From NCBI GenBank assembly GCA_021798635.1, contig JAJZGH010000087.1, positions 1 to 17,611 on the forward strand: 17,611 nt of DNA, written 5' to 3'. The stretch comes from Planctomycetota bacterium. Its GTDB lineage: Bacteria; Planctomycetota; Phycisphaerae; WQYP01. The notes beneath the pieces were generated by a model, which made no database searches, was not told the origin of the DNA, and was given only the letters and a program-made list of their open reading frames with translations. Shown one piece after another: positions 1 to 6,063 of the stretch. Position numbers and translations under genes: made by a program. The number at the start of each line of letters is the position of its first letter. Positions within the stretch are counted from its first letter, which is position 1.

Positions 1-305
1 TCGAGTATTAATGCTGCCCTGCGGGGTACAAACGGCATACGGCACCTTCCTTCCTTGGAAAGGATATAGTATACGCCATCGAATCTTGAATTGTAATGTT
101 ATTTTGGAATCACACTACTAGAAAGCGGCTCTGTTCAAAATAAGCGTAGCATGGTTGAGAATATAAATCTATAACCAAATGCGATATTTTTAACGCGCTT
201 TGCGACATTGTGCGTGGCGATAAAGCTGTCTAACTTTTAACGCCTGCAGAAATTCCGGCCTGTCGAACTTCCGTTGGCGATTGTCTTGCACGGAACATCT
301 CGGGT
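1..305. other. Gene-free left edge
   Basis: I see no convincing gene in this stretch. Short ORFs here have no ribosome binding site, and one runs through the terminator at 306-336. The stretch is AT-rich between about 60 and 200 and holds one copy of a ~40-bp direct repeat (169-208). A gene ending or starting beyond the left edge cannot be excluded. Confidence 0.5.
169..208. repeat. Dispersed direct repeat, copy 1 (left of PEP-CTERM gene)
   Basis: This 40-nt segment matches 1489-1528 in the same orientation with four mismatches by eye. Its most conserved core is GCGCTTTGCGACAT at the right end. Weaker similarity continues some 20 nt to the left in both copies. The two copies flank the PEP-CTERM gene 1320 bp apart. 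The function is unknown; it could be a dispersed genomic repeat or the scar of a duplication. Confidence 0.65.
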
Positions 306-336
306 AAAAAAAGGCCCCGCCAGTGCAGGCGGGGCC
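306..336 (-). terminator. Intrinsic terminator of the PEP-CTERM gene
   Basis: A perfect 9-bp GC-rich stem (GGCCCCGCC at 313-321 with GGCGGGGCC at 328-336) encloses a 6-nt loop. Read on the minus strand it is followed by seven T residues (306-312). It lies about 33 nt past the stop codon of the PEP-CTERM gene, so that gene is probably monocistronic. Confidence 0.9.
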
Positions 337-368
337 GTGCGGAGCATTGATGAAAAGGGATACCAGGG

Positions 369-1139
369 TCAAGCCGGCCGGCGGCGCTTCAGCAGCAACA
401 GACCCAGTGCGCCAACGGCCACCAGCCCCAGTGATGCCGGTTCGGGAACAGCGGTGACGTTGAATGTGAGAATGCCAACATCCTTGTAGTTAGCATTGTA
501 ACTGGTCTGACCGGTGGCAAAGGTATATCCTGTAATCGCAACATTGTAGCCGCCGACCGTGTAGCTCGTTGCACCGGAGTATGAAATCAGATGTTTGCCG
601 CCGCCAAGTCCGTAATTGTCGTTGTAATCCTTAACCTCCGTTCCGGAAAGCTGAACGGACGGCGTTGAACCGGTGCCGCTGATGGCGGAGTTGGTGGGAG
701 TAGTGAACACCGCCAGGTCCGGCGTTGCTGCGGCACCTGCGGTTCCGGGATTGTATGATCCGGAACTGCCGCTGAAGAAGGCTGTCAGAACGGCTGACTC
801 TCCGCTATACGAAGCACCGCCGTGAGCGACGAAATCCAGAGTCGTGGTGCCCAGCGCCAATCCGATGTCGATGTCATGCGCGCCGTAACCGGTGCTCCCA
901 AAATTTGCACTGGTTGCGTACGAAAGATTCGGCCCAACCCCAAAACTGATGCCGTTGTCGAAAGGGTTGTTATTACCGTTGGTCGTCAACCGATTTGCTG
1001 TGGCATTTTCGGCCCCGGTTGTACTATTCCCCGGAGCAATCTCGGCACCCGTGAAGTAAAGTACCGGTGCCGCGTTGACTGATGCCGCGCCTATCGCGGC
1101 CACAGCGGCGGCTCCTAATGTCAGTAGTGTGTTACGCAT
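369..1139 (-). CDS. PEP-CTERM sorting domain protein
   Basis: A secreted protein of 256 aa. Residues 1-23 form a Sec signal peptide with a likely Ala-X-Ala-type cleavage at VNA. The body is rich in Gly, Ser, Thr, Asn and Ala and shows no catalytic motif that I recognise. The C-terminus is a textbook PEP-CTERM tail: VPEPAS at 231-236, a hydrophobic segment to about 250, then KRRRPA. Proteins of this class are cut near PEP by an exosortase (EpsH/XrtA type) and are usually linked to exopolysaccharide or extracellular matrix. The start at 1139 is preferred because AAGGAG lies 6 nt upstream; an in-frame extension to 1187 runs through that site. A strong terminator follows at 306-336. No exosortase gene is in the window. 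The identity of the tail is clear, but the function of the body is unknown. Confidence 0.92.
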   Translation of the reverse strand: MRNTLLTLGAAAVAAIGAASVNAAPVLYFTGAEIAPGNSTTGAENATANRLTTNGNNNPFDNGISFGVGPNLSYATSANFGSTGYGAHDIDIGLALGTTTLDFVAHGGASYSGESAVLTAFFSGSSGSYNPGTAGAAATPDLAVFTTPTNSAISGTGSTPSVQLSGTEVKDYNDNYGLGGGKHLISYSGATSYTVGGYNVAITGYTFATGQTSYNANYKDVGILTFNVTAVPEPASLGLVAVGALGLLLLKRRRPA

Positions 1140-1239
1140 AAAAATCTCCTTCAAAAAATGCAGTATTGGCTCTTTCCTCCGACCCATTGGACGGAAGATT
1201 GCTTCTCCGGCGACACACCGAAGATTATTATTGTTGTCA

Positions 1240-1258
1240 TGTCGGAGTCATTCCGACA
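1240..1258. promoter_or_regulatory. 19-bp palindrome upstream of PEP-CTERM gene
   Basis: TGTCGGA at 1240-1246 and TCCGACA at 1252-1258 form a perfect 7-bp inverted repeat with a 5-nt spacer. It sits about 100 nt upstream of the PEP-CTERM start. A TAATAAT-like -10 on the minus strand lies at about 1225-1231, which would place the palindrome near a -35 region. It is an operator candidate, or alternatively a small hairpin in the leader RNA. Confidence 0.45.
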
Positions 1259-1488
1259 GCCCATATCATTCCTAAAGCCCCATGCTTGGTACGAATCCAG
1301 TCACCTCGCTTCCTCATTATTTGTCAGCGCTCCAGCGATTCCCTTCGCCTTGATTCCCAACCCCCAGTCCGGCGGGGTCTGATAAAACTCAGCATCCGTG
1401 GTCTGCCGGCAGCCGCAGAATTAAGCTGCAAAAACCGCCTGCAACAGAGCACGGCTAAAGGGACTATACAAGGTTCTGAAATGAAAAG

Positions 1489-1528
1489 CTATAACTAAAT
1501 GCGTCATTTTTAGCGCGCTTTGCGACAT
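1489..1528. repeat. Dispersed direct repeat, copy 2 (right of PEP-CTERM gene)
   Basis: Second copy of the repeat at 169-208, same orientation, 36 of 40 positions identical by eye. On the minus strand both copies begin with ATGTCGCAAAGCGCG and stay in the same open frame for 13 codons. Two of the four differences are synonymous and the other two are conservative. The frames then diverge and stop after about 32-35 codons, so the coding potential is weak. Confidence 0.65.
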
Positions 1529-1609
1529 AAAAAACGACGTTCAATGTTGGCCGTCGGGCATCACAGCCCCAGCGCAGCCCACGGGGGCGTGGCAATTTTT
1601 CCAGGCATG

Positions 1610-1762
1610 GCCGAATTAACGCCAAATCAGGCGGAAATCACAACATTTTTTACCGTCTCGCCAAGAGCCTTCCAGAGATTCTTTTATCGTGTGTTCCACC
1701 ACCGGCAGAGCCGGCGGCTTTGTGAAGATTCCCCACACTGCCGTGTTGCCTGGAAAATTGCC
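1610..1762. repeat. REP-like intergenic repeat, copy A
   Basis: This segment resembles 6895-7030 in the same orientation. The conserved blocks are a start CCGAA.TAACGCCAA, a centre CCACCACCGGCA.AGCCGG and an end GAAAATTGCC, separated by a more variable and longer spacer here. The centre folds as a hairpin (arms 1699-1706 and 1710-1717, 3-nt loop, one G-T type pair). Both copies are intergenic. This is the usual pattern of REP or MITE-like elements, but no terminal repeats or target duplication are evident. Confidence 0.6.
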
Positions 1763-1873
1763 ACGCCCGCCAACGGGACAATCCAACGGGTCCGGGACAT
1801 TTGAACGGTTTGGGCGTAAACTATAGGCGGTGATCGACAGGTGCAAACAAGTACAGTGGCAAAGGGCTGCATT

Positions 1874-2365
1874 ATGAAAAATACGAATCAGGGATCCCAG
1901 GTGGGATTTATCGCCCCCGACTTCACGCTGCCGGAAGCGCCGGGAAAGAATTGGACGCTTAGCCAAACGCTGGGCCGCCCGCGCGTGCTGGTGTTTTACC
2001 CGGCGGATTTCAGCCCCGTCTGCAGCGATCAGTTGGCCATTTATAATGAACTGCTTGAAGAATTCAAACGCTTTAACGCCTTGCTGGTGGGAATATCCGT
2101 CGATGGGGTCTGGTGCCACAAGGCGTACAGTCAAAGCCGCAAACTCGAATTTCCGCTGTTGGCGGATTTTGAGCCTAAAGGCATGGTATCACGGCGTTTC
2201 GGCGTATACCGCAATGAGGATGGCATTTGCGAACGGGCAATCTTTGTACTCGATGCTGCGGGCGTGATCCGTTGGCGCTATGTTTCACCGATCGAAATTA
2301 ATCCCGGTGCCGATGGCATTTTGCATGCTCTGGAATCGCTTGCTACGGATAATGTCCAGGCATAA
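1874..2365 (+). CDS. Peroxiredoxin (AhpC/TSA family, AhpE/Bcp-like)
   Basis: A thiol peroxidase of 163 aa that should reduce hydrogen peroxide or organic peroxides in the cytoplasm. APDFTLP at 14-20 is the typical entry of the thioredoxin-like fold. FYPADFSPVC at 41-50 is the active-site loop, with the peroxidatic Cys at 50 and Ser in place of the usual Thr three residues before it. Arg121 in ERAIFVLD matches the conserved active-site Arg. Cys81 (WCHKAY) and Cys119 are possible resolving cysteines; otherwise it works as a 1-Cys enzyme. Start at 1874: AAAGGG lies 7-8 nt upstream, and the 11 residues before it lack family similarity. The next gene begins 11 nt downstream, so the two are almost certainly cotranscribed. 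Confidence 0.93.
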   Translation: MKNTNQGSQVGFIAPDFTLPEAPGKNWTLSQTLGRPRVLVFYPADFSPVCSDQLAIYNELLEEFKRFNALLVGISVDGVWCHKAYSQSRKLEFPLLADFEPKGMVSRRFGVYRNEDGICERAIFVLDAAGVIRWRYVSPIEINPGADGILHALESLATDNVQA

Positions 2366-2376
2366 GGAAGTACCAC

Positions 2377-2946
2377 ATGCGACTCGAACCGCCACGTCCG
2401 GCCCTTACTCCGCCCCTGGGGCCGGAAGATCATATTTCCGGTCCGCCTGACGCGGTTGTGGAACTCGTTGCCTTCGGGGATTATCAGTGCCCGCATTGTC
2501 ATACCGCCCATCCGATCACGCAGGCAATGATGGAGGAATTCAAGGGACAGCTACGCTTTGGCTGGCGACACTTTCCGTTAAGCAAAATTCACCCCGATGC
2601 GCGAAATGCCGCCAGTGCTGCCGAAGCGTGCGGTGACAAATTCTGGCTCATGCACAACTTGCTTTTTTCCGACACGGGAAAATTATCGCGTGACAATCTG
2701 CTGCAATACGCCCGGCAGTTGGAAATTGATACTCAGGTAATCGCAACGGCACTGGATGAAAACCGCTACGGGGAACTGATTCGCAGGCATATTGCCAGTG
2801 GCTTGCGCAGCGGTGTCAACACTACGCCGACGTTTTATATCAATGGCCGGCGGCATAATGGCGGCTTTGACCAGCAAACGCTGTCTGCCGCGTTAAATGA
2901 GGCGATAGCCGCGAAAACAGGATCTCCGGGAAAATCGCCGCCGTGA
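2377..2946 (+). CDS. DsbA-like thioredoxin-fold oxidoreductase
   Basis: A protein of 189 aa of the DsbA/Thioredoxin_4 group. The redox motif CPHC is at 38-41 within FGDYQCPHCH. The inserted helical domain spans about 50-140, and the cis-Pro loop TTPTFYING is at 149-156. The C-terminal strand and helix finish the fold. No signal peptide or N-terminal membrane segment is visible, unlike exported DsbA or BdbD proteins, so it is probably cytoplasmic. It may act as a thiol reductant or disulfide handler. AAGGAAG lies 7 nt before the ATG. It follows the peroxiredoxin by 11 nt, which suggests that it recycles the peroxiredoxin or shares its stress regulation (inference). The tail after residue 175 is Pro/Gly/Lys-rich and likely disordered. 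Confidence 0.9.
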   Translation: MRLEPPRPALTPPLGPEDHISGPPDAVVELVAFGDYQCPHCHTAHPITQAMMEEFKGQLRFGWRHFPLSKIHPDARNAASAAEACGDKFWLMHNLLFSDTGKLSRDNLLQYARQLEIDTQVIATALDENRYGELIRRHIASGLRSGVNTTPTFYINGRRHNGGFDQQTLSAALNEAIAAKTGSPGKSPP

Positions 2947-3027
2947 GATCGGCCAAGGGCATAACAGGACTGGACACTTTTCCGCCACCGGCGCAAAGGA
3001 TTGGAAAATGAAGGAGTCGGCACAACG

Positions 3028-4056
3028 GTGACCATTTTGCTGGGAATTCTGGGCCTGCTGGTGCTGATCTTGACCAGCATTGATCTGCTGTGGACGACAT
3101 TTGTTGAGGGTGTCGGACCGATGAGCCTGCGGGTGGCGCTGGTGGTGGGGAAGCTTTTGCGCTATTCGGTGCTGCATGGAAAAACACGTCGCCTGATGGC
3201 CTGGGGCGGGTTACTGGTGGTCATGGCATCCCTGGCCACGTGGACGCTTCTCATCTGGACCGGATGGACCCTGATTTTCTGTTCCTGGCCCACCGCTGTG
3301 GTCGCCGCCGGCACGGGGCAGCCCGCCGATGTTGTCCAGCGCATCTACTTTACAGGCTACAACCTCTTTACCTTGGGCCTGGGTGATTTTGTCCCACGGG
3401 GCGGACTGTTTCAGATTCTTACTGATTTATGCTGTGCCAGCGGCTTTTTTCTTTTCGGCGCGGCCATTGCGTATTTGGTCCCGGTAATTTCCGCAGCCAC
3501 GCAGAAGCGGCAGGTGGGCGTGTATATATGGTCGTTGGGGAAAAATCCCGCCGATATTATTTTCCGGGCCTGGAACGGTGCCGATACCACCGCGTTGCAG
3601 CCGCACTTCATCGCGTTGACCGCCATGCTACTGGGACTGGGGGAAAATCACCTGACCTATCCGGTGCTGCACTTTTTTCATTCCGCCAAGCGCTCGGCCG
3701 GGGTGGGAGCGAACATCGCCATTCTGGATGAGGCCATTACTATCATGGAATGCGGCCTGGAAAAAGGATGCAGTCTGGATTTGCCATCGCTGGGCGCCGT
3801 GCGGGAGGCGATCAGCGAATACATTGTGACACTCAAGCCGGTGTTGATGCTCGTTTACGATGATGGCGATCCTCCGGCGCCATCGCTGGCACCCTTACGG
3901 GAAATCGGCCTGCCCGTGGTGGATGATGCGACCTTCGCCAAAGCGCTGGAAAATCAGGCGGAACGGCGGCGGCTTCTGCGAAAACTGGCACGCATTGAAG
4001 GATGGACCTGGGATGCGGTATGGCCTGAAAAAATTGATCTCACGCGCGGGATATGA
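3028..4056 (+). CDS. Two-TM pore-loop ion channel family protein
   Basis: An inner-membrane protein of about 342 aa. A first hydrophobic segment lies at the N-terminus (about residues 1-22), a second at about 59-85, a re-entrant pore with TLGLGD at about 115-120, and a last TM at about 132-156. The layout is that of two-TM potassium-type channels (Ion_trans_2), but the filter reads GLGD where classic potassium channels have GYGD. The C-terminal ~180 residues are soluble and unlike a RCK/TrkA_N nucleotide domain as far as I can see. The start is uncertain. GTG 3028 has AAGGAG 12 nt upstream; TTG 3001 would extend it by 9 residues but has its SD adjacent. An ATG at 3008 with an ideally spaced AAAGGA opens a 7-codon frame whose TGA overlaps this GTG. 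The stop overlaps a potential start of the next gene (ATGA at 4053). Confidence 0.82.
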   Translation: MTILLGILGLLVLILTSIDLLWTTFVEGVGPMSLRVALVVGKLLRYSVLHGKTRRLMAWGGLLVVMASLATWTLLIWTGWTLIFCSWPTAVVAAGTGQPADVVQRIYFTGYNLFTLGLGDFVPRGGLFQILTDLCCASGFFLFGAAIAYLVPVISAATQKRQVGVYIWSLGKNPADIIFRAWNGADTTALQPHFIALTAMLLGLGENHLTYPVLHFFHSAKRSAGVGANIAILDEAITIMECGLEKGCSLDLPSLGAVREAISEYIVTLKPVLMLVYDDGDPPAPSLAPLREIGLPVVDDATFAKALENQAERRRLLRKLARIEGWTWDAVWPEKIDLTRGI

Positions 4057-4103
4057 TACGATTCCCTGGCGTGTCCGGTTGTTTTTTTTCGATGAGTGTT
4101 GCT

Positions 4104-4985
4104 ATGTCCATTCGTTTGTTTACTGGCGTGATCGCTGCGGTCCTGCTGTTAATTATGGGTAGTGGAAATGCACCTGGCGCGAATGCCGCTAAAACCGTCA
4201 CGATTTACCCACTTGGAGATTCCATCACCTTCGGCTTTAGCCGCGCGACCAGAGACCACCGTATACCGGGGGGCTATCGGGCGGAGCTTTATACCCTTTT
4301 AACCCATGCTGGCTATAACGTGCATTTTGTCGGGTCCAGTACCCGCAACCCCACAATAAACCTGGTCCGGCATCACGCGACACAGCATGACGGCTGGCCC
4401 GGCTGGCGGATTGATCAGATTGCCTCCCATGTTAAACAGTGGCTGGCCCGCAGCGGCTACCGATTCAAAGGTCCCGCCTATCCCAACTTTATTCTGCTGC
4501 ATATCTCCACCAATGATATTATTCAGCATTTTGACCCGAAATATCCGGGTAAAAATGAGTCTGAATCGCAATTTATGCGCGATATGGAATCGCGCATGAC
4601 ACAGCTTGTTCAGGAACTTGTGACCTTGCGGCCCAAGGCTCATCTGCTGGTGGCGGAAGTTATTCCTCTGGGCGGCTGGTCGCCGAAAATCAAGTCCGCG
4701 CTTTGGAATAAGGACGTGCGCGAATTTAATGCGTTTGTGAAAACGCACCTGGTACCGGCATGTCAGGCTAAAGGGGAACGGGTAACCGCGGTGAATCAAT
4801 ATGCCAATTTTTCTACGCCGACGGGCAAGCCGATCTGGAAACATTTGCCGGACAAATGCCATCCGGATTCCTACGGCTACCGCCTGATGGGGCGCACCTG
4901 GTTTAAAGCCATCATGGCTATTTTGAAAAGGCCGACCGCGACGGAGGCGAATCACGTTATGAGAGTAAATCCTGTTCCGCGTTGA
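4104..4985 (+). CDS. Secreted SGNH/GDSL-family hydrolase
   Basis: An esterase or lipase-like hydrolase, 293 aa from this start. Residues 1-29 are a signal peptide ending near GANA, so the protein is exported. Block I is PLGDSITFGF with nucleophile Ser40. Block II Gly lies in GGYR (56-59). Block III is STND (Asn137) in place of the common GxND. Block V is DKCHPD with Asp250 and His253. The family acts on acyl or acetyl esters of lipids, carbohydrates or cell wall; the substrate here is unknown. Upstream in-frame starts exist at 4053 (ATGA overlap with the channel stop) and 4092. I prefer 4104 because it gives the cleanest signal peptide and avoids a T8 tract at 4082-4089. The 3' end overlaps the convergent trmB by 29 bp. 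Confidence 0.88.
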   Translation: MSIRLFTGVIAAVLLLIMGSGNAPGANAAKTVTIYPLGDSITFGFSRATRDHRIPGGYRAELYTLLTHAGYNVHFVGSSTRNPTINLVRHHATQHDGWPGWRIDQIASHVKQWLARSGYRFKGPAYPNFILLHISTNDIIQHFDPKYPGKNESESQFMRDMESRMTQLVQELVTLRPKAHLLVAEVIPLGGWSPKIKSALWNKDVREFNAFVKTHLVPACQAKGERVTAVNQYANFSTPTGKPIWKHLPDKCHPDSYGYRLMGRTWFKAIMAILKRPTATEANHVMRVNPVPR

Positions 4986-5691
4986 GCTCAACGCTGCCGC
5001 ATTGAGTTATTGGTTTTTTCAGGGCGATGCTGTTGAAGCTGCGGTTTTCCAGGATGTATTTTTTTTCAAAATTGGTACCCACCAGCAGGCCGTCGGCGGT
5101 GGGCAGCGGGGGCACAAAATCAATGATCTGCAAAGGCTTGAATTCGGAGCACACCGTGCGAATGTGTTCAAAATATTCGGCGTGATCGGTGACAATGCGC
5201 AAGATGCCGCCCGGCACCAGAACGCGCAAGGCCTGGTGCAGAAAGGGCGTTTGAATCAAGCGGCGTTTGTGGTGGCGCGCTTTGGGCCACGGATCGGGAA
5301 AATAGACATGCAGGGCATGCAGCGACTGATCGGGCACATGGGCACGTATCCACCAGTTGGCATCCGCGCGAACCATGCGGGCATTGGGAAGTTGATGCCG
5401 CCGGAGACGATCGGCGGCAAAATCACAATAAGCGCGAGCCCATTCAATACCGACAAAGTTATGCTTTGGGAATTCCGTTGCGGCGGCCAGCAGGAAGGTG
5501 CCTTTTCCCGAACCGATCTCCATCTGCACGGGATTATTATTAAGAAAAATGTCCCGCCAGGAAATCATGCCCGCATCATCGGGAACAAGAAGCAGGGCCG
5601 GTTCGGGAATTAAATTGGGCTTTAATGCCAAAGGAAAATCCTTGCCTCGGACAAGCTCGTGGGAAAAAACTCGGAATAACCCGGGCAGCAT
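4957..5691 (-). CDS. trmB: tRNA (guanine-N7-)-methyltransferase
   Basis: SAM-dependent enzyme that makes m7G46 in the variable loop of tRNA. It is 244 aa, close to the usual family length. EIGSGKG at 58-64 is the SAM-binding glycine loop, GIEWAR at 81-86 holds the acidic ribose-binding residue, and FPDPWPKARHHKRRL at 131-145 is the TrmB signature. TDHAEY at 168-173 and TNFEKKY at 206-212 are the conserved C-terminal blocks. The frame is open upstream to 5832, but that part runs through a structured RNA with a U tract, so I chose the ATG at 5691 even though its SD is weak. The upstream leader with a terminator-like end suggests control by attenuation (inference). The gene overlaps the hydrolase gene tail to tail. 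Confidence 0.92.
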   Translation of the reverse strand: MLPGLFRVFSHELVRGKDFPLALKPNLIPEPALLLVPDDAGMISWRDIFLNNNPVQMEIGSGKGTFLLAAATEFPKHNFVGIEWARAYCDFAADRLRRHQLPNARMVRADANWWIRAHVPDQSLHALHVYFPDPWPKARHHKRRLIQTPFLHQALRVLVPGGILRIVTDHAEYFEHIRTVCSEFKPLQIIDFVPPLPTADGLLVGTNFEKKYILENRSFNSIALKKPITQCGSVELNAEQDLLS

Positions 5692-5708
5692 TGGAAAACC
5701 GGCGCAAT

Positions 5709-5785
5709 AAAAAAGCCGCCACGGGCTGCCGAGTGGGGCGCGGCAGCTTTCGTGTGGGCAAAGTGGGAACCCACACGGTGGCGGC
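5709..5785 (-). ncRNA. Candidate three-way-junction RNA with terminator U tract
   Basis: Read on the minus strand, a closing stem P1 (8 bp, 5778-5785 with 5715-5722) encloses two hairpins. P2 has 8 bp (5770-5777 with 5751-5758) and P3 has 7 bp (5741-5747 with 5725-5731). All 23 pairs are Watson-Crick. P2 stacks directly on P1 with no linker; AAA joins P2 to P3 and CC joins P3 to P1. Six U residues (5709-5714) follow P1 at once, so the module doubles as an intrinsic terminator. Both loops carry a C-rich CCCACT sequence (loops of 11 and 9 nt). It ends about 18 nt before the trmB start. It may be a small RNA gene end, an attenuator or a riboswitch-like leader; I do not recognise a known class. 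Confidence 0.6.
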
Positions 5786-5804
5786 AGTTTCAAAATCTGC
5801 TGCG

Positions 5805-5925
5805 TCCGATGTTCGTTTCGCTCCTCCGCCAAACTGACGGAAAACCTTATAATAAAAAACTGGCTTAATTTTATAAACCAGTCACTTATTACTTCCGTCC
5901 GCCTGGAGGCACGAACGAACCCGGA
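5805..5925. repeat. Long imperfect hairpin (inverted repeat)
   Basis: Paired blocks, outer to inner: TCCG 5805-5808 with CGGA 5922-5925; GTTCG 5811-5815 with CGAAC 5916-5920; two TT/AA pairs and CG/CG; CCTCC 5823-5827 with GGAGG 5905-5909; GACGGAA 5836-5842 with TTCCGTC 5893-5899; TAATAA 5850-5855 with TTATTA 5886-5891; ACTGG 5859-5863 with CCAGT 5878-5882. The loop is 14 nt. That is about 36 pairs over 121 nt, interrupted by small bulges. It lies between the minus-strand promoter and the junction RNA, so it would be the 5' part of the same transcript. A MITE-like element is the alternative. Confidence 0.55.
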
Positions 5926-5996
5926 TTTTACGATCGAAGGTCAGCCGCCGAATCCCAAAAAAAGATCACAGGGCCATGTCCACAATCGACGTAGAC

Positions 5997-6024
5997 AGTA
6001 TAACCCCATGGATGGCAAAGTCAA
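5997..6024 (-). promoter_or_regulatory. Sigma70-like promoter for trmB leader RNA
   Basis: On the minus strand, TTGACT (6019-6024) is followed after 16 nt by TATACT (5997-6002). Both hexamers match the sigma70 consensus in five of six positions. Transcription would start near 5990 and run through the long hairpin and the junction RNA towards trmB. There is no minus-strand ORF before trmB, which supports a noncoding leader or separate small RNA. Confidence 0.6.
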
Positions 6025-6027
6025 GTT

Positions 6028-6053
6028 AACCGGTCAAACTAACCGGTCAAACT
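6028..6053. repeat. 13-bp tandem repeat in divergent promoter region
   Basis: AACCGGTCAAACT occurs twice head to tail (6028-6040 and 6041-6053). GTCAA recurs at a strict 13-bp interval starting at 6020, 6033 and 6046, so a degenerate third unit precedes them. Each unit centres on the near-palindrome TTAACCGGTCAA. The units lie just upstream of the minus-strand -35 and about 10-35 bp upstream of the comB -10. They look like binding sites for a shared regulator. Confidence 0.6.
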
Positions 6054-6063
6054 GAAGATACGA

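Larger units (their letters stand above)
1140..1873. other. Divergent intergenic region with palindrome and two repeats
   Basis: This region of about 730 nt lies between the divergent PEP-CTERM and peroxiredoxin genes. It holds a palindrome at 1240-1258, repeat copy 2 at 1489-1528 and a REP-like element at 1610-1762. The ORFs here (for example 1166-1498 plus, 1616-2134 minus, 1520-1804 plus) lack recognisable domains and ribosome binding sites, and they run through the repeats, so I do not call them genes. A weak promoter for the peroxiredoxin may lie at 1801-1827 (TTGAAC, 15-nt spacer, TATAGG). Confidence 0.5.

Noticed and set aside
1560..1605. Possible plus-strand terminator hairpin (GCCCC/GGGGC then a short T run)
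   Set aside because: The stem is short with a long loop and no plus-strand gene precedes it.
1520..1804. 94-aa plus-strand ORF sharing HHRQSRRLCE with the ORF at 6846-7097
   Set aside because: Both lie on the REP-like element, lack ribosome binding sites, and substitutions between them do not favour third codon positions. I treat the similarity as a nucleotide repeat.
1616..2134. 172-aa minus-strand ORF
   Set aside because: It is antisense to the peroxiredoxin and crosses the repeat; no domain is recognisable.
4082..4089. T8 tract as a phase-variation switch for the hydrolase
   Set aside because: The preferred start at 4104 lies downstream of the tract, so slippage would not change the product.
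4299..4991. 230-aa minus-strand ORF opposite the SGNH hydrolase
   Set aside because: The hydrolase frame carries all catalytic blocks; the antisense frame has a composition typical of a shadow ORF.
5709..5785. Hammerhead ribozyme, because a three-way junction contains GAAA
   Set aside because: The CUGANGA core is absent and the stems join with no or few unpaired bases, so the catalytic core cannot form.
5776..5831. tRNA-Leu(CAA)-like 3' half: an arm GCAGT/TCTGC around TTCAAAA, then GTTCG and terminal CCGCCA
   Set aside because: The T stem does not pair, only 31 nt follow the anticodon arm (too few), and no matching 5' acceptor or D arm exists upstream. The same bases are better explained by the junction RNA and the long hairpin.
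5692..5832. 47-residue N-terminal extension of TrmB
   Set aside because: The frame is open but runs through the structured RNA and U tract, is Pro/Cys-rich and does not look like TrmB.
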